Below are positions 1-9,123 of a stretch of DNA of 64,000 nucleotides, in pieces. The notes beneath the pieces are model-generated. The model searched no databases and was not told the DNA's origin. It was given only the letters and a program-made list of their open reading frames with translations. The stretch is from Planctomycetaceae bacterium (lineage in GTDB: Bacteria > Planctomycetota > Planctomycetia > Planctomycetales > Planctomycetaceae). The DNA lies in contig JAWKUA010000028.1 in assembly GCA_041398785.1 (NCBI GenBank), forward strand, positions 1 to 64,000, given 5' to 3'. Both the position numbers and the translations under genes were made by a program. Numbering within the stretch: the stretch's first letter is position 1; the number at the start of each line of letters is the position of its first letter.

Positions 1-1
1 T

Positions 2-97
2 CTCACCAAACACGGCTATCCACCCGATGCACAAGAAGCGGCCACGCAACTGGTGATCCACCAGGCAGAACTCATGGCGGATGGACTCGTGGCGTGA
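2..97 (+). CDS. C-terminal end of a type I restriction enzyme R subunit (HsdR), partial
   Basis: The frame is open from the left edge and ends at the TGA at 95-97, giving 31 residues that begin LTKHGYPPDAQEAATQ and continue LVIHQAELMADGLVA. The pattern K-x-G-Y-P-P-D-x-Q-E-x-A-T-x-x-V/L-x-x-Q-A-E is what I recall from the extreme C-terminus of HsdR proteins, the translocase/nuclease subunit of type I restriction systems. Only the tail is inside the window, so neither the helicase nor the nuclease domain can be checked. A remnant gene or another protein that shares this tail is possible. Confidence 0.55.
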   Translation, partial: LTKHGYPPDAQEAATQLVIHQAELMADGLVA

Positions 98-250
98 CCG
101 ACACAACTGAACTCTGACAAGCAACACCGGAGCAATCGACATGGCGACGATCGGATCGATGACAACCAGCCGGTTTCCCGATGGGAACCTGTCCGGGCGG
201 TCGGGCCATAGCCCTTCAAGTTGCTCACGAGTCATCTCATGGCGCGGCCG

Positions 251-1489
251 TCAGCCCGCGACGGGCTGTTCTTCGCGAGTCAGGCATTTGTCGATATGCC
301 GCACCGCCTGGCGCAGACGCTGGCTGTTTTCGACGATTGCCAGTCGCAGGCAGCCTTCGCCGTCTTCGCCGAATCCTCGACCGGGACTGACGGCGACTCC
401 GCCTTCGTTCAGCAGCTTCATGGCGAATTCAATCGAACCCATCTTTCGCCACGGATCGGGGATTTCCGCCCACACGAACATGCCGGCTTTGGGAGGTTCG
501 ACGTTCCAGCCCAGACGAGTCAGCCCGTCGCACAATACGTCTCGCCGCGACTGATATTCCGCGGCGATGCTCTCGACCGCAGCGTCGCAGTGTCTCATGG
601 CGACGATTGCCGCGATCTGAATCGGCTGGAAGATTCCATAGTCGTAGTAGCCCTTGATCGTCGCCAGAGCCCGCACCATTTCGCGGTTGCCGCAGCAGAA
701 ACCGATACGCCAGCCGGCCATGCTGTAGCTTTTGCTCATCGATGTCAGTTCCACACCCACGTCCAGTGCTCCGGGAACCGACAGAAAACTGGGAGCCATA
801 TAGCCGTCGTAGCAGATGTCCGCGTAGGCGAAGTCGCTGATGACCAGAAACCCGTGCTTCTTCGCCAGCTTGACAAGTTCGACATAGAAGTCCGGTTCAA
901 TCACCGTCGCCGAAGGATTGTGCGGGAAGTTGACAACCACCACCTTCGGCTTCGGCACCAGGTGCTCGCACGTGTAAGCGATGTTGCGAAGGAATTTTTC
1001 CGGGTCGCGGCAGTCCAGAGCGATCACGTTCCCCGACGCCAGCATCACGGCGTAAACATGGATCGGAAACGACGGCGAAGGCACGACGGCGGTGTCTCCC
1101 GGCCCCATCAGAGCCAGGCACATATGGCTGAAGCCTTCCTTCGACCCCAGACACGCCAGCACTTCATCGTTGGGATCCAGGCGAACTCCGTAGCGTTTCC
1201 AGTACCGAGCCGACACTTCCTTCCGCAGATTTCCGATGCCGTTGCTGACCGAGTAGCGGTGGTTGCGAGCATCCGCGAGCGCTTCTTCGATCTTCTGCAC
1301 GATCAGCGGATCGGGCGGATCGGTGGGATTTCCCATGCCCAGATCGATGACGTCGACACCCTGCGTCCGAAGCTGATACTTGCGTTTGTTGATCGCTCCG
1401 AACATGTACGGCGGCAGCCGCTTGACACGTTCGGCAACAGGGATTTTGAAGGGAGAATCTTCAAACAGAACTTCCGATTCGCTGCGCAT
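251..1489 (-). CDS. Fold-type I PLP aminotransferase, AlaC/LL-DAP aminotransferase-like
   Basis: A 412-aa class I/II aminotransferase of normal family length. The PLP lysine is K253 in the motif SMSKSYSMAGWR. The cofactor-pocket residues N191-P192 (FPHNPSAT), D219 and Y222 (SDFAYADICYD) are present, as is the N-terminal GMGNPTDPPD substrate loop. The overall pattern is closest to the AlaC (glutamate-pyruvate transaminase) and methionine/LL-diaminopimelate aminotransferase group. It probably transfers an amino group between glutamate and a small 2-oxo acid in the cytoplasm; the exact substrate cannot be read from sequence. The ATG at 1487-1489 is used, with only a weak ribosome site upstream. 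It converges on the HsdR-like fragment. Confidence 0.88.
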   Translation of the reverse strand: MRSESEVLFEDSPFKIPVAERVKRLPPYMFGAINKRKYQLRTQGVDVIDLGMGNPTDPPDPLIVQKIEEALADARNHRYSVSNGIGNLRKEVSARYWKRYGVRLDPNDEVLACLGSKEGFSHMCLALMGPGDTAVVPSPSFPIHVYAVMLASGNVIALDCRDPEKFLRNIAYTCEHLVPKPKVVVVNFPHNPSATVIEPDFYVELVKLAKKHGFLVISDFAYADICYDGYMAPSFLSVPGALDVGVELTSMSKSYSMAGWRIGFCCGNREMVRALATIKGYYDYGIFQPIQIAAIVAMRHCDAAVESIAAEYQSRRDVLCDGLTRLGWNVEPPKAGMFVWAEIPDPWRKMGSIEFAMKLLNEGGVAVSPGRGFGEDGEGCLRLAIVENSQRLRQAVRHIDKCLTREEQPVAG

Positions 1490-2126
1490 GAGCCTGTATC
1501 CGGGATGGTGATGTAACCGAGGGACAGGATTCTACACGCGAGGTTCGGTCTCAGCGATGGCAGAGCGGACGCGAAAGTTCTGCACGTTTCCGCGGAAGTG
1601 TGACGTGCTGGCGCCTTGCCGGCGGCGGAATCGGCCGGATGGGCGTTGAAACATCAACCGAATACGCGGCAGGTGTCGGAGGGCGCCAGTGATTCGAGTT
1701 ACCTCAATAATGTCGTGCCCCGGTTGAGCCGAAATCGAGCCTCCACGAGACGTCGACACGGCTGGTCCCCGCGGATCAGCGGAACATCGCGTCAGTCGTC
1801 GGGTCGCTGCCGGGCAAAGGGCGTGTTGGCGGGTCGTTCTGAGCCAGCCTTTACCTGTTTTGACAGAATGGCATAGAATCCGGGGATTGCCGAACCGGCC
1901 ATCAATTCTGTAGAAGGACCGGTTCGCCTTTTCACGGGCTGACCTTCGATAACCCGATCGAAAGCCTGACAGCACTCGCACATTCGTGAACGTGTTGTTG
2001 GATCGTTTCCGTGTTCATTCGATGCGATTCCGTATCGCAATCGATGCCGCGGAAGGCGATGTGCATGATCGGAAGCGGTCTGGCGTGCGGCCGCAATCCC
2101 GTCTTCGAATTCTTTTCGGCGCAAAC
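1490..2126. other. Intergenic region between two divergent genes, no supported gene
   Basis: About 640 bases separate the minus-strand aminotransferase from the plus-strand secreted protein. Open frames exist on both strands (the longest is about 150 codons on the minus strand), but their Arg/Ser-rich low-complexity translations look like chance frames in GC-rich DNA. I saw no tRNA, convincing hairpin or repeat. Promoters for both flanking genes should lie here. Confidence 0.5.
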
Positions 2127-3866
2127 ATGATGCAACGACTCACAACTTCAGCAATCGCGGGCTGCGCACTGGCGCTGATCCTTACGGCTTCCGTTGGTTT
2201 CGCTCAGGAACCGCATCACTCGAAGATCAGTATCGTCCACCAGGGAGTTGGCCGGCTGAAGGGAGATTTGAAGGCGCTGGTTGATCTGACAAACGAGACG
2301 GAACAGGAACAGTGGGCCAATCTGAAGGACTACCTGGACCTGCTGGCTCTTGGTGTTGATGAATCTCGGCCGCTGCGGGTCGACGTTATGACAGGCATTC
2401 AGCCGACAGCGTATGTGATCTGGATTCCGTATGTTGACGGCGGGCTGGCGGACCTGCGAGATAACCTGGACTCCTTCGGTTTCGTCAACCGCAAGGACGC
2501 ACAGGATCCGAATCTGTTCAAGATTCAACCGCCGGACCAGGGCTGGCTGCGCGTCATTGATGGACTCAAGTATGTCGTTCTGGTGTTTACCACACCGGCC
2601 GATGACGCGCTGCTGAAGCAGATTGTCATCAAGGCTGGCGATCCGATTCCTGACGTCAAGTACCTGCTGGACACAAAGGCCAGCGTCGGTGCTCAGTTGA
2701 TCAACTCCGAGGCAACGCCGGAGGCGCAGAAAAAGCGGCACGACGCATTCGCCGAACTTCGCGCCAACAGCATGGACGCCGTCCAGAAGCGTCCCACGGA
2801 GACGGAATCCGAATACGAACTCCGCAGGTCAGCGCTGGCCCACCAGCTCAACGAGCTGGAGCGGCTGATGGTCGAAGCCGAGCGAGTGCAGGCATGGATC
2901 AAGCTGGAACGTGAAGGCGGGTACGCCGCTCTTCAGTTTATCGCGACCGCAATTCCGGAAACGTCTCTGGCCAAAGCCGTCGCCGGCTTTAATGCTCAGC
3001 CGGATGCGTTTGCGTCCGTCCAGAAGCTGCCGGAATCAGCGCTCTCCGTGCGTATCAATCACCCGATCGATGAGATGCGGCAGACTCACGTCAAAGAGTT
3101 TCTGGATCTGCTGAACACGGACATTCACAGCCGTGTGGAAGCATCGGAAAAGCTGAGCCGTCCGCAGAAGGACGCGACGCTGTCGCTGTTCACGGGAATC
3201 GCCGATCTGGTCCGTGCCGGAGTCGCAACCGGCTACATCAACGCATTCCTGGAATCGAAACCGGATGGCAACGGACAGTTTATTTCAGTGGGAGCCGTTT
3301 CTCTGCCGGACGCGAAGAAGCTGGTGGAGATTCTGCCTCAGTTGTCCACTGCTCACGATGGAAACACCGTGGAGCTGGATATTGACAAGGTCGGTGAGAT
3401 CGCCATCCATCGCGTCGCACTGGCCGAAGGTTACGTCGAACTTCTTGACAAGCTGTTTGGCGCGAAGCAGGAACTGTTCATCGGCACGGCGGAAAATCAC
3501 GTCTGGATGGCCTCCGGCACGGGGGCGCTGGAGCTGCTGAAATCGACGATCGAAGGTTTGGGCGAGCCTGCCGAGAACCCGAAGGCACTGCACGCGGACA
3601 TTCACCTGTTTCCGTGGGTCAGCCGGCTGAAGGAGATTGCCGACAAGGAACCGGAGCCCGAGAATCCGGAAGAACGCCAACAGTGGCGTGATAATCTGTT
3701 GCGACTCAAGCAAGCCGTGGATGCCATGCCGGAAAACGACGAATGGACGTTCGACATGTCCGTCGCAGATAACACTGTTTCGGGCTCGATGACGTTCAGT
3801 ACCGGCATTCTGCGATTTGTCGGGAAACAGATTTCAGAATTCTCCAAGGAAAATCTCTCCGAATAG
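2127..3866 (+). CDS. Secreted protein of unknown function (579 aa)
   Basis: The start is set at the ATG at 2127 (a second ATG follows directly) because it gives a clean signal peptide: MMQRLTTSAIAGCALALILT followed by an Ala-Gln-Glu cleavage region near residue 25. The frame is open further upstream to 1986, but that part is Arg-rich and looks non-coding. The mature protein is soluble and mixed alpha/beta, with a charged helical stretch rich in Glu/Arg/Lys in the middle (about residues 195-270) and no transmembrane segment. No catalytic motif was recognised. It resembles the large secreted hypothetical proteins common in planctomycetes, and probably acts in the periplasm or outside the cell. 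Confidence 0.8.
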   Translation: MMQRLTTSAIAGCALALILTASVGFAQEPHHSKISIVHQGVGRLKGDLKALVDLTNETEQEQWANLKDYLDLLALGVDESRPLRVDVMTGIQPTAYVIWIPYVDGGLADLRDNLDSFGFVNRKDAQDPNLFKIQPPDQGWLRVIDGLKYVVLVFTTPADDALLKQIVIKAGDPIPDVKYLLDTKASVGAQLINSEATPEAQKKRHDAFAELRANSMDAVQKRPTETESEYELRRSALAHQLNELERLMVEAERVQAWIKLEREGGYAALQFIATAIPETSLAKAVAGFNAQPDAFASVQKLPESALSVRINHPIDEMRQTHVKEFLDLLNTDIHSRVEASEKLSRPQKDATLSLFTGIADLVRAGVATGYINAFLESKPDGNGQFISVGAVSLPDAKKLVEILPQLSTAHDGNTVELDIDKVGEIAIHRVALAEGYVELLDKLFGAKQELFIGTAENHVWMASGTGALELLKSTIEGLGEPAENPKALHADIHLFPWVSRLKEIADKEPEPENPEERQQWRDNLLRLKQAVDAMPENDEWTFDMSVADNTVSGSMTFSTGILRFVGKQISEFSKENLSE

Positions 3867-4190
3867 GCTGGCCGGCTGCGGGACTGCGGGCCCGACCGAC
3901 TCGTTTTTCGGCGGTCGTTCGTGTGAAGCCAGAGCTGTTCGGACGAATCGCCAAGTGCCAGGAAATGGGCGGCCATCGCGTGCGACGGCACGACGACGGG
4001 ATTTCGGTGCCGTCCAATCCGCGCGACGGCATCGGAGACCCGTCGTAAAGGCAGCTTTTCGGGCGCGAGCCGAACGCGCAATCCGATGAACAGTTTGCCT
4101 GACGGTTGGTGATTCACATGATGAATTCCGGTTGACGACGAAGCCGCCGAAGTACTGTTCAATTCTCAGAATCCAGGTACGGGGACACGG
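3867..4190. other. Intergenic region upstream of scpB
   Basis: A 324-base gap without a supported gene. Shortly before scpB there is TTGACG (about 4132) with TACTGT roughly 15 bases further on. This is a weak sigma70-like match with short spacing, so no promoter is claimed. Confidence 0.4.
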
Positions 4191-4985
4191 ATGTCTGCGG
4201 AACCCGATCATCCGGCTGACGATGATGGCATTCATGTCGATGACATGGAACTTGCCTACCGCGAAGCAATGAAGGCGCTGGACGAGGCGGAGCTTCAGAT
4301 TGGCACCGCGCTTTTGGATGTCAGTACGCCCGTCGCCGGTGACTCGCCATCCGACGACAGAGTCTTCGTTTCGATCGGCGACGAACTTGCAGGTGAGCTG
4401 GAAGCGGAGGGGGCCGCGACTGCCGGCTCACAGCAGGCGGGATCGCAGGCAGGCGATCCGCGAATTTCGCCCCGGGAAGTCATTGTGGCAGCGCTTTTCG
4501 TCGGAGGCGACGTGTCGCTGACAGCGCGCAAACTGGCGACTCTGATTGGCAAGGACACCGAAGCTCGCGTTGCTGTACGGATCATCGATCAGCTCAATGA
4601 AGCGTGGAGTCGCGAAAACCGTCCGTACGAAATTCAACTGCACGAAGGCGGATTTCAACTGCAACTGCGCGAAGACTTCCGCAGCCTGCCGCTGCAGATG
4701 TTTGGAATGGGACCCCGCGAAGTGCGGCTATCCCCGGAAGTCCTGGAGATCCTTGCCTTTGTCGCCTACAACCAGCCGGTCAGCAAAGAGGACTTGGCGT
4801 CGACGGGTAACGCCCGGGCGATGTCGTACCTGCGGCAGCTTATTCGGCTGGAACTGGTGGAAGTCGTCCGCACCGGCGATCGAAGGACGGACGTTGCCTA
4901 CCAAACGGCGCCGCGATTTCTGGAACTGTTCGGTCTGAACGATATCAGTGATCTGCCGCAGGCCGACGTGTTTTCGTTCAAATGA
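4191..4985 (+). CDS. scpB: Segregation and condensation protein B (ScpB)
   Basis: A 264-aa protein. Its C-terminal ~180 residues carry the tandem winged-helix ScpB pattern: an ALFVGGDVSLTARKLATLIG-type opening near residue 105, then VLEILAFVAYNQPVSKEDL and a closing YQTAPRFLELFGL motif. ScpB dimerises and binds the ScpA kleisin, which bridges SMC heads in chromosome condensation. The N-terminal ~85 residues are an acidic, Ala/Gly-rich extension not present in typical ~190-aa ScpB. scpA is not adjacent. The gene converges on the TPR protein, with 19 bp between the stops. Confidence 0.9.
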   Translation: MSAEPDHPADDDGIHVDDMELAYREAMKALDEAELQIGTALLDVSTPVAGDSPSDDRVFVSIGDELAGELEAEGAATAGSQQAGSQAGDPRISPREVIVAALFVGGDVSLTARKLATLIGKDTEARVAVRIIDQLNEAWSRENRPYEIQLHEGGFQLQLREDFRSLPLQMFGMGPREVRLSPEVLEILAFVAYNQPVSKEDLASTGNARAMSYLRQLIRLELVEVVRTGDRRTDVAYQTAPRFLELFGLNDISDLPQADVFSFK

Positions 4986-5004
4986 CCGGATGCGGATCGC
5001 AGGC

Positions 5005-6570
5005 CTATTCGTCAGCCGGTGCCGGAGTTGCTTCCGTTCCCGGTTCCGGCGGTTCAGCGGCTGCCGGTTCTGCGTCTGCCGGTTCTGCGTCTGCCGGAGC
5101 AGGCTCCTGCGGCTTCTCCTGTTCATCGGAATCTGAGTCGTCGGCGTCGGGCGCATCGTCGCTATCGGCTGCGTCCTGTTTGTCCGGATTCGATTCGGAT
5201 TCCGAATCGATCGGGTCGGCGGGCTGCGTCGGGGCTGCTTCGTTTGCGTTCACAGCGTCAGCATCATCGGTAGCCGTTTCTTCGCTGACCTGATTTCCGG
5301 CGGATCCCGAGTCGGTCAGCGGCACAAGCGGTGCCTGCAGATTGTATGTCGACCGGCGTTTCTCGATGGCGGCTCGTGCCATTTCGTCGTCGATGACGCC
5401 TGCGCGCTGGTACCAGGAAAACACGAGTTCGTAGTCACCGACTTCCAGTGCCAGGTCACCAAGCTGAATAAAGGTCTCAGCGCTGTCCAGTCGCCGGGTG
5501 CCCTCGAAGGCCATCGTCCTGTATTGCTGGTCCAGCTCCTTCAGTTGATCGATATTCTGTTGAGCGATTGACGCCTGATCGGACTTATTGAGTTTCAGTG
5601 CGGAGTCTCGCAGCAGTTCCCAGGCTTCCTGATCGCGGGGCGTAATGGCCACAAGTCCCTGCAGGATCTGGTTGGCTTTGGCCGTATCACCTTCGTGGAT
5701 CGCTCCCAGCGCTTTCAGCTTTGTCACTCCGTTGGGATTGCCGCCGAATTCCTTGACCTTGTCCATCAGTCCCTTCAGCCCGACGTCATCGCCCTGCCGG
5801 ATCAGAATCTCCGCGCGCAGGACATCATCGGCAATCAGGCTGCCGTTCTCATCCGCAAATTCCATTAGCAGATCGATATTGCCGGTGCGAATCAGCGACT
5901 TCAGGTAGCGTTCCAGTTCCTCAGGACTGGCGGCACTGCGCTGACCGGGGGTCTTCATCGCGTCGCGAAACTGTTCCGCCGCCTTTTCATAATCATGCAT
6001 CTCCCAGAAGGCATTGCCGGCCAGCTTGCGGGCATCGGAGTTTTCCGGGTCGACTTCCAGAATCGCCTCTGATTCCCTGACAGCAAGCGCCAGAGCGCCA
6101 AGGTCCATGTACAACGCGGTCAGGGAAATTCTCGGGCGAGTGGCCGTGGGATCTGTTTCGATCGCGGCCTTCAGCGATGCCACGGACTTTTCGATCTCTC
6201 CGATCCGGCGGTAAGACTGAGCGATCGACGCCAGCGCCAGACCGCGCAGGTCCGGATGATCCTGGACCTCCTCCAGCAGTTCGATGGCTTTGGGATCACG
6301 CATTTCCAGGACGGCCGCGCGACCTTCCAGCAACTTCCGATGTTGCTCATATTCCGGGTATTGCTCCAGCCGAGCGATCGCGGCACGAACCTCCGGCACT
6401 CGACCCTGATTGCTGGCTTCGACAGCCGACTGGAACACCTCAGCGGGATCTTCCGTAGCTGTGCTGAAATACAGGCCGCTGAATACCGCAACGGAAATCA
6501 GCACCAGCAGTATCCACAGCCACCACGGAAGACCCTGACTCACGCGGGGGACCGATTTTCCCTGACTCAT
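5005..6570 (-). CDS. Membrane-anchored tetratricopeptide-repeat protein
   Basis: A 521-aa protein when started at the ATG at 6568-6570. A longer frame reaches a TTG at 6684, but the ATG puts a single transmembrane segment (LPWWLWILLVLISVAVFSGL) at about residues 14-33, as expected for a signal anchor. The rest is built of TPR-like helix pairs from about residue 45 to 420, for example the AIETDPTATRPRISLTALY and EVDPENSDARKLAGNAFWEM units. The final ~75 residues are a disordered acidic tail with repeated PADAEP units. It probably scaffolds protein contacts on the outer face of the cytoplasmic membrane; the partner is unknown. Confidence 0.85.
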   Translation of the reverse strand: MSQGKSVPRVSQGLPWWLWILLVLISVAVFSGLYFSTATEDPAEVFQSAVEASNQGRVPEVRAAIARLEQYPEYEQHRKLLEGRAAVLEMRDPKAIELLEEVQDHPDLRGLALASIAQSYRRIGEIEKSVASLKAAIETDPTATRPRISLTALYMDLGALALAVRESEAILEVDPENSDARKLAGNAFWEMHDYEKAAEQFRDAMKTPGQRSAASPEELERYLKSLIRTGNIDLLMEFADENGSLIADDVLRAEILIRQGDDVGLKGLMDKVKEFGGNPNGVTKLKALGAIHEGDTAKANQILQGLVAITPRDQEAWELLRDSALKLNKSDQASIAQQNIDQLKELDQQYRTMAFEGTRRLDSAETFIQLGDLALEVGDYELVFSWYQRAGVIDDEMARAAIEKRRSTYNLQAPLVPLTDSGSAGNQVSEETATDDADAVNANEAAPTQPADPIDSESESNPDKQDAADSDDAPDADDSDSDEQEKPQEPAPADAEPADAEPAAAEPPEPGTEATPAPADE

Positions 6571-6890
6571 GATCCAGTCGCTCTTTCCCGGAAACGAATC
6601 CGGAAGGAATTCAGTGAATTTCTCATCGCGAACGTCTGAAAAAACTGAACGCTGCCATTCAGGGCTTGTCAGGCGCTCTAACAACTATTCGGGAAAGGAT
6701 TTAGGTAGATCGAGCACGCGCAGAATCTCCCCTTTTGTCCGATCCAGCCGGGTTTTCATACGCACACTGGGGCACAGACATTGGGAAAAATCAGTGCAGT
6801 CCCGCGGTTCGGGGACAACGCTGTCCGGAAATGCAAAAATGCCGGCCTTTAAGCGTTGCAGATCATACTCTCCGGAACGGTCCGTTCGCC

Positions 6891-7865
6891 ATGAAACGCA
6901 TCCGCATCATTGATTCGCACACGTGTGGCGAGCCAACGCGGGTGATCGTTGAGGGAGGTCCGGAGCTTGGTGATGGGCCGCTTCCGGAACGTTTGAGACG
7001 ATTTCGTCGCGACTTCGACGCTATCCGCAGTGCTGTCATCAACGAACCGCGGGGATCGGATGTTCTGGTGGGAGCCCTGCTTTGCCGGCCCTCGGTACCC
7101 GAATGCGCTGCCGGCGTTATCTTCTTCAACAACAGCGGATTCCTGAACATGTGCGGCCACGGGACGATCGGCGTCGCGGTCACCCTGGCCCATCTGGGCA
7201 GGATCGGACCCGGCAGGCATCGCATCGAAACTCCCGTCGGAATTGTCACCGCTGAACTGCTCGACGCTCACCGCGTCCGAATTCAGAATGTGCCGTCTTA
7301 CCGTTACCGGAAAGGGGTTTCCGTCCGTGTCGACAGCGTTGGTACTGTGACCGGCGACGTGGCGTGGGGAGGCAATTGGTTCTTTCTGGTCTCGGACCAC
7401 GGACAGGAACTGCAGATCCGCCGCTGGAGAGAACTGACCGGTGTGACGCTGCAGATTCGCGCGGCATTGGAACGTGACGGAATCACCGGCGCGGAGGATG
7501 GCGTGATCGACCACATCGAACTGTTTGGTCCGCCGTCCGGGACTCACGCGGACAGCAGGAACTTTGTGTTGTGTCCGGGAGCGGCGTATGACCGCTCCCC
7601 CTGCGGAACCGGAACCAGTGCGAAGCTGGCGTGCCTTTACGACGATGGAAAGATCCGGCCGGGAGAAGTGTGGCGTCAGGAAAGTATCGTGGGCAGTGTG
7701 TTTGAAGGCAGCGTCGAATTGCCCGAACCTTCCTTTCGGGCGGCATCGACGTCCGCCGGAGGATCGGCCGTGGTGATTCCGTCGATCACGGGATCGGCCT
7801 GGGTGACCGCGGAAGCCGACCTGCTGCTGGATTCGTCCGACCCCTTTTGCCACGGAATTCACTGA
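6891..7865 (+). CDS. 4-hydroxyproline 2-epimerase (proline racemase family)
   Basis: A 324-aa protein starting at the ATG at 6891; the frame is open further upstream, but the family N-terminus KRIRIIDSHTCGEPTRV begins here. Both catalytic cysteines are present: C88 in NMCGHGTIG and C238 in RSPCGTGTSAK. A Cys/Cys pair is typical of true epimerases or racemases, whereas trans-3-hydroxyproline dehydratases have Ser or Thr at the first site. The likely reaction converts trans-4-hydroxy-L-proline to cis-4-hydroxy-D-proline. The next gene, a D-amino-acid dehydrogenase-like flavoprotein, overlaps by one base (TGATG) and would oxidise that product. Proline racemase itself is less likely in this context. 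Confidence 0.87.
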   Translation: MKRIRIIDSHTCGEPTRVIVEGGPELGDGPLPERLRRFRRDFDAIRSAVINEPRGSDVLVGALLCRPSVPECAAGVIFFNNSGFLNMCGHGTIGVAVTLAHLGRIGPGRHRIETPVGIVTAELLDAHRVRIQNVPSYRYRKGVSVRVDSVGTVTGDVAWGGNWFFLVSDHGQELQIRRWRELTGVTLQIRAALERDGITGAEDGVIDHIELFGPPSGTHADSRNFVLCPGAAYDRSPCGTGTSAKLACLYDDGKIRPGEVWRQESIVGSVFEGSVELPEPSFRAASTSAGGSAVVIPSITGSAWVTAEADLLLDSSDPFCHGIH

Positions 7866-9115
7866 TGACGTCACAGTCGAAACACACGCTGATCGTCGGC
7901 GGAGGCGTCATTGGAGCATTCAGCGCCTTGTTTCTGCAAAAGTCCGGGCGGCAGGTCACTATCGTCGAAAAGGGCGAATTTGGAAAAGGCTGCTCGCATG
8001 GCAACTGCGGCTACGTTTCGCCAAGTCACGTGCTGCCGCTGACGCAGCCGGGCCAGATCATGAATGGCCTGAAAGGCATCCTCAGCAGCAACCGCGCGCT
8101 GCGGATTCATCCCCGAATGTCGCTCTCGTTCTGGCTGTGGATGCTGAAGTTTGCCGCTCGATGCAACCACCGCGACATGCTGCAGGCAGGAACGTCTCGC
8201 CATGCGCTGCTGGATCGGTCGGCAAAGCTGTATCGCGAAATCATTTCCCGCGAAAAGCTCAACGTCGAGTTCCGGACGGAAGGTCTGCTGTTCGTTTATC
8301 GTGAACTCAGGGGATTCGAACACTACGCGGCAACGGTCGAACTGCTGCGGGAGAAATTCGAAGTATCGGCGGATCGTGTCGAAGGCCGGGACCTGACCGA
8401 CATGGAACCTGCTCTGAAGCCCGGTCTGGCCGGAGCATGGCATTTTCGCTGCGACGCCCATCTGCGGCCGAATCGACTGATGGCCGAACTGAAGAATCTG
8501 CTGACGGCTGCCGGCGTCCGAATCGTTGAAAATGTGCAGGTGCTGGGCTTTGTGTCACAAGATGGATCGGCGCGCAGCGTCCGGACGCCGGATCGGGAAA
8601 TTTCCGCCGATGAGTTCGTCGTGGCGACCGGGCCGTTGACGCCGATGCTGAACTCGGAGCTGGGTTGCCGGATTCCGATTCAGCCGGGCAAAGGCTACTC
8701 CATCACAATGGCTCGCCCCGAAATCTGCCCCAAAATCCCGCTGATTCTTGAAGAGTGTCATGTTGCGATCACTCCTTTCGACGCCGGGTATCGGATCGGG
8801 AGTACGATGGAATTCGCCGGCTACAACAGCGAACTGAGCCGTCAGCGGCTGCAATACCTGCGAACCGGGGCGGCTCAGTATCTTGTGGAACCCACAGCCG
8901 AACCCGTTGAAGAAGAATGGTTCGGCTGGCGTCCGATGACGTGGGACGGCCTGCCGTATGTCGATCGCACGCCGCGGTACAACAATGTCTGGGTCGCGGC
9001 GGGCCACAACATGCTGGGCATTTCGATGGGCCCGGCCACCGGCGAACTGGTGACAGCCCTGGTTGTCGGTTCAAAGCCCGGCATTGATCCTCACCCGCTT
9101 CGAATCGGCCGGTAG
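7865..9115 (+). CDS. FAD-dependent D-amino-acid dehydrogenase (DadA-like), probably for cis-4-hydroxy-D-proline
   Basis: A 416-aa flavoprotein of the DAO family. The N-terminal dinucleotide-binding motif IVGGGVIGAFSALFL sits at residues 10-24, followed by GEFGKGCSHGNCGYVSPSH. The C-terminal FAD-contact region WFGWRPMTWDGLPYVDRT and AAGHNMLGISMGPATG is conserved. The start ATG overlaps the stop of the epimerase gene, so the two are translationally coupled. In known hydroxyproline pathways this partner oxidises cis-4-hydroxy-D-proline to pyrroline-4-hydroxy-2-carboxylate. The later deaminase and 2-oxoglutarate-semialdehyde dehydrogenase genes are not in this window. There is no signal peptide, so it is cytoplasmic or peripheral on the inner membrane face. 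Confidence 0.87.
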   Translation: MTSQSKHTLIVGGGVIGAFSALFLQKSGRQVTIVEKGEFGKGCSHGNCGYVSPSHVLPLTQPGQIMNGLKGILSSNRALRIHPRMSLSFWLWMLKFAARCNHRDMLQAGTSRHALLDRSAKLYREIISREKLNVEFRTEGLLFVYRELRGFEHYAATVELLREKFEVSADRVEGRDLTDMEPALKPGLAGAWHFRCDAHLRPNRLMAELKNLLTAAGVRIVENVQVLGFVSQDGSARSVRTPDREISADEFVVATGPLTPMLNSELGCRIPIQPGKGYSITMARPEICPKIPLILEECHVAITPFDAGYRIGSTMEFAGYNSELSRQRLQYLRTGAAQYLVEPTAEPVEEEWFGWRPMTWDGLPYVDRTPRYNNVWVAAGHNMLGISMGPATGELVTALVVGSKPGIDPHPLRIGR

Positions 9116-9123
9116 CGGGTTGA

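Noticed and set aside
221..1516. A 431-codon open frame on the plus strand opposite the aminotransferase
   Set aside because: It is the mirror of a well-supported gene in GC-rich DNA, with His/Arg-rich text and no motif.
1532..1981. A 149-codon minus-strand gene in the gap before the secreted protein
   Set aside because: Arg-rich low-complexity translation, no ribosome site, no similarity recognised.
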